Part shown: in pieces, positions 17,608-22,656 of the stretch | Position numbering within the stretch: the stretch's first letter is position 1 | Layout of the letters: the number at the start of each line of letters is the position of its first letter | Source of the DNA: an uncultured Porphyromonadaceae bacterium | GTDB lineage: Bacteria; Bacteroidota; Bacteroidia; Bacteroidales; Muribaculaceae | Reading direction: 5' to 3' | DNA length: 22,656 bases | Assembly: GCA_937989585.1 (NCBI GenBank) | Contig: CALKRW010000028.1 | Coordinates: forward strand, 1 to 22,656 | The notes under the pieces: generated by a model | The model's database searches: none | What the model was told of the DNA's origin: nothing | What the model saw: the letters and a program-made list of their open reading frames with translations, nothing else | Program-made: the position numbers and the translations under genes

Positions 17608-19974
17608 ATGAACCGTTTAATTAGAATATCTTTCGCCTTTTTAGCATTGCTCACTTGCCATAATACAATAAAGGCTGCAAATACTATCGAAGTTGACGGA
17701 AATACGTACAACGTTCTTTCTGTAACAGACTTAACTTGCGAACTGTATAGGAGCAATGGCGATAAGAAAGTATTTTTGCCGTCGACCATAGAGTATAATG
17801 GAAAAACACTTGATGTAATAGGGGTTGCGCAAGGGGCATTAATCCCATCCTTTGAAGCAAACGGAGGTGTCGCAATATTGTATATAACTGAGGATTGTCA
17901 GTATATTGAAAGTCAGAATTATATTTATAATAATAGATATTATTCTTATACAGGAATTGTAATTCCATCATTGGAATCCTATCTGAAAATGAGATTTTCG
18001 ACTCATTCATATAAGGAAGTGTTTTTAACGGATGGAACCTGTCTGACAGACGGACATCTGGAATTGCCCGGGAATATTAATGATTTCAATTGCAGATTCG
18101 CCTTTTCATATTGTACGAATATCACCTCAGTAGGATGGTCTAAAGATGATTCCGTCCCGGTGTATGATGATGAATTCAGATGCCACTTGCAGGAATATAC
18201 ATTCGCATTCTGCGAAAAACTGGAGAGTGTTAATTTACCCTCCTGTATTCTGGATAACGCTGCGCTCGCAGGCTGTGTCAACTTGTCATCTGTATCGTTT
18301 ACGGACTCAGGATGGTATAATGTTGGGCCTTATGCCTTTTATAAATGCGAGAAACTTGAAAAAATTGACGGGTCTCTTGCATACTCCATAAACTATGCAG
18401 CGTTTAATGAGTGCAAATCGCTTAAAGAGTTGACGTTTGCGGATACTCCGATTCAAATATACAGTGAATACGATAAATCGAATGTATATCCATATTCTGA
18501 ATTTTATTATGGATGTTTTAATCAATGTAATTCTCTTGCACGCATTAACGTACCTAATATTGAAACTTTGCTGAAAATTAAATATATAGGTCCTATATAC
18601 GGAACAGAAAAAATAGATGAGAATTTTATAGAAAAGAATGCACTTTTCTATAATTGTGAAAGTGGTTCAATCTATGTTAACGGCAAAAAATTGACCAAAG
18701 TTGCTTTCGATATTCCATCCACAAGGATTAATGCAGGGCTATTCAATAATGTCAGAGGCTTGGAAATAGATCTTACAAACGTATCGTCTATCGGTGGCTA
18801 TGCATTCAATAAGTGTAAAATTTCAGAGATATTTGTCCCTGAGACTGTTGATTCGATAGGTAACTATGCCTTATCAGCAAACCTTGTAGAGTTTGAGCAT
18901 ACGACTTCAAAGTATTACATGCCTTTAGGTGATGATGTAGAGAACGTTCGGATTGGCAATTGCGAATATCTGTTAGATTTGGGTTCCAGTTTATATAAGG
19001 AAGCTCATAAAAAAATCCGAAATATAACGATTAATTATCTGAATTGTGATATTGCAAAATATGAATTTCAAGATTGTTCGGCGTTAGAGGCTTTTGATGT
19101 GGTTGATCATGGTGAAAAAGCGGTCTACATCGGTAATTATGCTTTTGATGGAACAGCCATTAAACATATCAAGATTCCGTCAAATGTAGTAGATATAGGC
19201 AGAAAGGTATTTACCGGTAAATTTTTGGAAACATTAGAATTGGCACCTAAATATGGCCTCAATTTGTATTGCGATGTAATCGGTGATGACGGAGACCTGG
19301 GAGGTACTTTTCACAATTGTTATAACCTGTCCACGTTGATAATTAACATTGAGGAAACCGGCTCGGTTTATTTTTATAGATATTCAAACTATACACAATA
19401 TCCCTGGCGGCATTCAAACATAAAGAAAATAGTTTTCGGCGATAATATATATTCTGCGGATGTGGATTTTTATGTCACCGGAAAAGAAAACTACTATACA
19501 TATAGTTTTGGTAAGTATTATAATGCGATAAGTTCGAATCTGGAGGAACTGGAATTCGGAGTAAATGTCCAAAAAATATACCTAAAGGGTAGAAATTATT
19601 TTGATGATACCCATTGCACATGCTATGATTCATCAAAGATTAAGTCAATAACTCTGAAAAGCGTCATTCCTCCGGAATTAAGGGAAGGTTCATTCAGTGA
19701 CTGGTCTCTGATAAATGCAACTGTTACAGTTCCGGAAATAGCGCTTGAGTCATACAAATCACATCCTGTATGGGGCAAGTTCTGGAATATAAAGGGTGAG
19801 GATTTTGGCGATAGTTCGGTTCATGATATGCTTGTTCCGGAGAAAGCCAATGTCAATGATGTATATACACTCCAAGGCATTTTGTTGAAACGCAATGCAT
19901 CGCAAGACTATATTGACGCTTTGCCTGCAGGACTTTATATCATTGGCGGAAAGAAATATGTTATAAGAAAATAA
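17608..19974 (+). CDS. BspA-like leucine-rich-repeat surface protein, possible T9SS cargo
   Basis: This protein has 788 residues from the ATG at 17608. The frame stays open back to a GTG at 17500, but that codon lies inside the promoter, and a normal signal peptide starts at 17608 (MNRLIRISFAFLALLTC, cleavage near residue 23). The body has irregular BspA-type LRR_5 repeats, seen as VGPYAFYKCEKLEKIDG, IGGYAFNKCKISEIFVP, IGNYALSANL and IGNYAFDGTAIKHIKIPSNVVDIG, with many tyrosines and asparagines between. The C-terminus (VYTLQGILLKR, then GLYIIGGKKYVIRK) resembles the short sorting-type tails of Bacteroidales surface proteins. Together with PorU and PorV in this window, this suggests T9SS export. 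BspA proteins mediate adhesion in some species. The gene is distinctly AT-rich compared with the suf and por genes, suggesting different ancestry. Confidence 0.8.
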   Translation: MNRLIRISFAFLALLTCHNTIKAANTIEVDGNTYNVLSVTDLTCELYRSNGDKKVFLPSTIEYNGKTLDVIGVAQGALIPSFEANGGVAILYITEDCQYIESQNYIYNNRYYSYTGIVIPSLESYLKMRFSTHSYKEVFLTDGTCLTDGHLELPGNINDFNCRFAFSYCTNITSVGWSKDDSVPVYDDEFRCHLQEYTFAFCEKLESVNLPSCILDNAALAGCVNLSSVSFTDSGWYNVGPYAFYKCEKLEKIDGSLAYSINYAAFNECKSLKELTFADTPIQIYSEYDKSNVYPYSEFYYGCFNQCNSLARINVPNIETLLKIKYIGPIYGTEKIDENFIEKNALFYNCESGSIYVNGKKLTKVAFDIPSTRINAGLFNNVRGLEIDLTNVSSIGGYAFNKCKISEIFVPETVDSIGNYALSANLVEFEHTTSKYYMPLGDDVENVRIGNCEYLLDLGSSLYKEAHKKIRNITINYLNCDIAKYEFQDCSALEAFDVVDHGEKAVYIGNYAFDGTAIKHIKIPSNVVDIGRKVFTGKFLETLELAPKYGLNLYCDVIGDDGDLGGTFHNCYNLSTLIINIEETGSVYFYRYSNYTQYPWRHSNIKKIVFGDNIYSADVDFYVTGKENYYTYSFGKYYNAISSNLEELEFGVNVQKIYLKGRNYFDDTHCTCYDSSKIKSITLKSVIPPELREGSFSDWSLINATVTVPEIALESYKSHPVWGKFWNIKGEDFGDSSVHDMLVPEKANVNDVYTLQGILLKRNASQDYIDALPAGLYIIGGKKYVIRK

Positions 19975-20020
19975 TACAATAAAGTAGGATTACGTGAAAG
20001 TTTGCGGACAGAAATAATTC

Positions 20021-20038
20021 CCTCCCCCTCCCCCCCCC
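20021..20038. repeat. C-rich tract (G-rich on the minus strand)
   Basis: Three C-runs (2, 5 and a final 9) separated by single T residues lie in otherwise AT-rich DNA, just upstream of the inverted-repeat cluster; another three C residues precede the first T at 20020-20022. The minus strand reads as adjacent G-runs and could form a G-quadruplex. The 9-C run is also prone to slippage. No open reading frame crosses it. Confidence 0.55.
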
Positions 20039-20040
20039 AA

Positions 20041-20113
20041 TTTATTCAATAATGGAGTTGTATTGAATAAAAAGTAGGATTTTTATTCAATACAGTGTTT
20101 TAATTGAATAAAA
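20041..20113. repeat. Cluster of alternating inverted repeats upstream of the ATPase
   Basis: The core TTTATTCAAT or its complement ATTGAATAAA appears four times in alternating orientation, at 20041-20050, 20062-20071, 20082-20091 and 20104-20113 (the last as ATTGAATAAA preceded by A). Neighbouring copies pair perfectly: 11 bp arms at 20041-20051 and 20061-20071, then 14 bp arms at 20060-20073 and 20080-20093. The repeat spacing is 20-22 bp, about two helical turns. The cluster ends 5 bp before the putative -7 box of the ATPase gene, so it looks like an operator array, although hairpin formation is also possible. Confidence 0.75.
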
Positions 20114-20117
20114 TCGC

Positions 20118-20125
20118 TATATTTG
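20118..20125 (+). promoter_or_regulatory. Putative -7 promoter element of the ATPase gene
   Basis: TATATTTG matches TAnnTTTG exactly, 20 bp before the ATG at 20145, giving a very short leader. No clear TTTG is present at the -33 distance; that position lies between the third and fourth inverted-repeat copies. Confidence 0.5.
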
Positions 20126-20144
20126 TATTCTAAAACGGACTGTA

Positions 20145-21377
20145 ATGAAAACGACTATACTTAATCAGCGGGCAGAGCGAGACGAACTGTTGTCGCGCCC
20201 TTATCAGCAACGGAATACGAAATATGAAGTTGACGAACTGTTGCAAAATCCGCTTATCAAACTTATAACCGGCCCTCGTCGCGTAGGCAAATCTGTTTTT
20301 GCACTGTTGATGTTGCAAGGCAAGAATTTTGCCTACCTCAATTTTGACGATAACCAATTGCTTGAAAAATGGGACGAGGATCTAGCAATATCGGCTCTTG
20401 ATGATGTCTATCCCGATTACGATTTTATGCTGCTTGATGAAATTCAGAATCTTCCGGATTGGGATTTGTGGGTAAGCAAGTTATATCGTCGAGGGAAGAA
20501 TCTGATAATAACCGGCAGTAATGCAAAGATGTTGAGCAGTGAAATGGCAACTGTTCTGACAGGTCGTTATCTCCAGATTGAGATGCTGCCTTTCAGTCTT
20601 GACGAGACCATGAGTTGGAAAAACATCAGCCCCGACCGGGATGAACAGGCCGCACAGGCAATAATGCTGGCTGATGACTATATGCGAAACGGCGGGTATC
20701 CTGAAACAATCAATGCCCGTAGCATTACCAAGAGTTATCTTTCCACGCTGTTTGATTCAATTCTGCTGAAAGATGTCGCGCAACGCCATAAAGTAAGGAA
20801 CACCTCCGACCTATACAACCTTGCCACCTATCTGTTGTCAAACTTCTGCAATCCCATTTCAGCCAATGAACTTGCCGGAGAATTGGGTTTGTCAAGTGTG
20901 GCGACTACTAGGAAATTCTGCGATTATCTCAACGAACCTTACTTGTTCTTCTTTTTGCCACGCTTCAACAACAAGTTGAAACTGATGAACAAGGCTCCGA
21001 AAAAAGTATATGTCGTTGACAACGGTTTTGTGCAAAGCACAGCATTCAATCTAAGCGAAAACCTCGGCAGACTATTGGAAAACCAAGTCTTTGTAGAACT
21101 CCTGCGCCGTGGCTATATCCCCGGACAAACGTTGTTCTATTATCGCTCCCGTAATGATAAAGAGATAGATTTTGTTACCCGTAAAGGCGCAAAAGTAGAG
21201 CAACTGATACAGGTCTGCTACGATATGACCTCCGAGAAAACCCGCAAACGCGAATTCGACGCCCTCTCCGAAGCCGCCGAAGAACTCCACTGCGACAATC
21301 TACTTGTCATCACTAACTCAGAACAAAATGAATTAGTCTGGAAAGAATATACAATATTAATTCGTTCAATAATATAA
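20145..21377 (+). CDS. AAA-family ATPase with C-terminal DUF4143 domain
   Basis: This 410-residue protein has the AAA_14-DUF4143 architecture common in Bacteroidetes and archaea; the family's function is poorly defined. Walker A is GPRRVGKS (43-50) and Walker B is FMLLDEIQNLPDW (D98, E99). Sensor-type residues are seen in IITGSNAKML. A winged-helix-like stretch follows (about residues 222-275, ISANELAGELGLSSVATTRKFCDYL). The C-terminal DUF4143 part has VFVELLRRGY, then RNDKEIDFVTRKG and LIQVCYD. This resembles the PD-(D/E)XK nuclease core of E...D...QxY type, although the usual catalytic Lys is not seen. Composition is AT-rich compared with the suf genes. It sits directly behind the inverted-repeat cluster and 66 bp before the HEPN-like gene. 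Confidence 0.85.
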   Translation: MKTTILNQRAERDELLSRPYQQRNTKYEVDELLQNPLIKLITGPRRVGKSVFALLMLQGKNFAYLNFDDNQLLEKWDEDLAISALDDVYPDYDFMLLDEIQNLPDWDLWVSKLYRRGKNLIITGSNAKMLSSEMATVLTGRYLQIEMLPFSLDETMSWKNISPDRDEQAAQAIMLADDYMRNGGYPETINARSITKSYLSTLFDSILLKDVAQRHKVRNTSDLYNLATYLLSNFCNPISANELAGELGLSSVATTRKFCDYLNEPYLFFFLPRFNNKLKLMNKAPKKVYVVDNGFVQSTAFNLSENLGRLLENQVFVELLRRGYIPGQTLFYYRSRNDKEIDFVTRKGAKVEQLIQVCYDMTSEKTRKREFDALSEAAEELHCDNLLVITNSEQNELVWKEYTILIRSII

Positions 21378-21382
21378 TTGAA
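21365..21382. repeat. Small inverted repeat at the ATPase 3' end
   Basis: TTCAAT at 21365-21370 and ATTGAA at 21377-21382 flank AATATA and overlap the ATPase stop codon. The arms share the core TTCAAT with the upstream repeat cluster. A weak terminator, another binding site, or chance in AT-rich DNA are all possible. Confidence 0.3.
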
Positions 21383-21433
21383 ATTGTTTTAGTGCTATTT
21401 TCTGCAGTGTATTATACCCTGTTTTATTGTTTG

Positions 21434-21449
21434 ATTCATTGTAATGAAT
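21434..21449. promoter_or_regulatory. Dyad overlapping the start codon of the HEPN-like gene
   Basis: ATTCATT (21434-21440) and AATGAAT (21443-21449) form perfect 7 bp arms around GT and include the ATG at 21444-21446. As DNA it could be an operator; as RNA the 2-nt loop is too tight for the full stem. It may be chance. Confidence 0.35.
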
Positions 21450-22475
21450 AATATTTCGATAGATAAAAGTCTTGCTCTTCAGGAAGAATTTGAAACAGCA
21501 CATAAATTAATACTGTTAGGGTTTGGAGAGTTGCAAAATATCAACTTATCTAACAATTTTTATTTTTTACCCTTTCAGCTTTTATCACAAGGGATTGAAC
21601 GATTGTTCAAAGCATATATTTGTGTAGCATATTACACAAATCGCTCAAGATTACCAAGTTGTCAAGAACTAAAACAATTAGGACATGATTTAATCAAATT
21701 ATTTGATGTCATAAAAGGAGATTACTTTATAAAATACTCAGCTCCAATCTTTGAAGATGATGAAGCATTCTTAACCGATAGTTTAATACTAAGAGAAATT
21801 CTAGATATATTATCTGATTTTGGGAAACAGGCAAGGTATTATAATTTTGATTTAATTACATGTAATCCTAAATTGGGTAGAAATCCCAAAGAAAGATGGA
21901 GAGAGTTGGAAGAATGTATCCAACCATATGACAAACAGTTAATGGAGCGTTTATTAAATCCTGATTTAGATAAAGAGATTTTCCCTGAAATAAACAGGAC
22001 TATTATCATGTGTTGCGAAAAACTAATAACCTGCTTAGTGAGACAAATATCATTTGGAACGCTGGGATTATTAGGGAAACAGCTTTCGAGTAGTAATATT
22101 TTCAAATTTGTTATAATGAGTGAAAATAAATATGGTACTACTGATTATCGTAAAGCGACTACAACATACAAACAAACGGTTTTATTACGGCATAAAAGAA
22201 CTTTTATTGATTATTTAAATAGAAAATTCAATAAGAACTATAAGCACAAAATTATCACAAAAAGTGATTTCGCAGGAGATTGGCCGTTTTATGCAGAAAA
22301 AATAGTTATTGAATGCCGATATAAACATTGGTGTTTAGTTACTATAGATGGATATGATTATGCTTTGAATGGGGCTGCAAAAGGTAGATATAAACTGGAT
22401 TCACCTCATGATGCAGGCGTGGCGATTTTAGGAAAAAGTATTGGAGATTTGATTCAAATGGCCTTATCGCTATAA
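21444..22475 (+). CDS. Uncharacterised protein with N-terminal HEPN-like helical region
   Basis: I do not recognise this 343-residue family with confidence. The N-terminal half is helical and has the arrangement seen in HEPN-type proteins. A long helix with LLSQGIERLFKAYICVAY (about 46-63) is followed by QLGHDLIKLFDVI (78-90), then QARYYNFDLI. The canonical HEPN RNase motif R-x4-6-H is not visible, so ribonuclease activity is unproven. The C-terminal third is basic (RHKRTFIDYLNRKFNKNYKHK) and ends with GRYKLDSPHDAGVAILGKSIGDLIQMA. There is no signal peptide and no clear membrane segment. The gene is strongly AT-rich, begins 66 bp after the ATPase on the same strand, and may be co-transcribed with it. 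Confidence 0.5.
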   Translation: MNNISIDKSLALQEEFETAHKLILLGFGELQNINLSNNFYFLPFQLLSQGIERLFKAYICVAYYTNRSRLPSCQELKQLGHDLIKLFDVIKGDYFIKYSAPIFEDDEAFLTDSLILREILDILSDFGKQARYYNFDLITCNPKLGRNPKERWRELEECIQPYDKQLMERLLNPDLDKEIFPEINRTIIMCCEKLITCLVRQISFGTLGLLGKQLSSSNIFKFVIMSENKYGTTDYRKATTTYKQTVLLRHKRTFIDYLNRKFNKNYKHKIITKSDFAGDWPFYAEKIVIECRYKHWCLVTIDGYDYALNGAAKGRYKLDSPHDAGVAILGKSIGDLIQMALSL

Positions 22476-22549
22476 GTTCATTTTTTATTACGCACCCTGG
22501 CACAGCAACAGCCCCGCCTGTGTAGTGGTTGTGATTTGCTTTGATTTTA

Positions 22550-22654
22550 CTATTTATGCTTGATGCCTTCTACGAGGCTGTCGGCGATTACCTTGCTTAT
22601 GTTGGAGAGACCGGAGCATGCTGGGACAGCATGGGAGTCATAAAACAGTGCCAA
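22550..22654 (-). CDS. Probable C-terminal fragment of a minus-strand gene at the window edge
   Basis: A frame open from the window edge encodes 34 residues (including HAVPACSGLSNISKV and IADSLVEGIKHK) before TAG at 22550-22552. Third positions are C-rich, like the housekeeping genes of this genome. The family is not recognised. The + strand is also open from an ATG at 22557 to the edge, so orientation is not certain. The remaining 74 bp between the HEPN-like gene and this stop show no feature. Confidence 0.35.
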   Translation of the reverse strand: MALFYDSHAVPACSGLSNISKVIADSLVEGIKHK

Positions 22655-22656
22655 GA

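Noticed and set aside
20041..20113. CRISPR array
   Set aside because: The repeats alternate in direction, are only 10-14 bp, and have spacers of about 10 bp. No cas gene is present.
22557..22656. Start of a plus-strand gene at the window edge
   Set aside because: The frame is open from an ATG, but third-position bias is weaker than in the minus frame and no promoter match precedes it. It is kept only as the alternative to the minus-strand fragment.

Overview
The window is most likely a chromosomal segment of a Bacteroidales bacterium with a moderately high GC content, plausibly Muribaculaceae-like. The family is my inference and was not checked. The reasons are the type IX secretion (T9SS) genes porU and porV next to ispF, a sufBCDS cluster, a Rex regulator, Bacteroidetes-type promoters (TTTG-N20-TAnnTTTG), no strong Shine-Dalgarno sequences, and a BspA-like surface protein with a short C-terminal sorting-type tail.

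Positions 1-11017 hold a secretion/housekeeping block, all on the + strand. It starts with a PorU-type sortase (143-3604) and Rex (3615-4259). Next comes a small, degenerate fumarylacetoacetate-hydrolase-like protein (4270-4815) and a second PorU-type sortase (4899-8345). PorV (8537-9733), IspF (9768-10271) and a CvpA-family membrane protein (10391-11017) follow. As I recall it, the order FAH-like, PorU, PorV, IspF matches the Porphyromonas gingivalis porU locus. The extra element here is another full-length PorU-like gene upstream, with Rex between the two. Both PorU proteins keep a His...Cys pair exactly 33 residues apart.

Positions 11103-16045 are a compact iron-sulfur assembly operon, sufB-sufC-sufD-sufS, with the last two genes overlapping by 4 bp. 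It ends in a convergent intergenic region containing an AT-rich array of dyad-symmetric repeats (16090-16207).

Positions 16244-17156 on the minus strand carry a phage-type lysis pair, a T7-lysozyme-like amidase followed by a holin-like membrane protein. No other phage gene is visible. A likely promoter lies more than 200 bp upstream, implying a long AT-rich leader.

Positions 17400-22475 are clearly AT-rich compared with the rest and look like accessory or laterally acquired DNA. This part contains a BspA-like leucine-rich-repeat surface protein, which may be cargo for the T9SS; a good promoter match places its start at 17608. It also contains a C-rich tract, a run of alternating inverted repeats just upstream of an AAA ATPase of the DUF4143 type, and an uncharacterised protein with an N-terminal HEPN-like helical region. 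The ATPase and HEPN-like genes are close and co-directional, and they are the best candidate for an undescribed two-gene system. The final 100 bp probably contain the 3' end of a minus-strand gene. I saw no tRNA, rRNA, CRISPR array or transposase.
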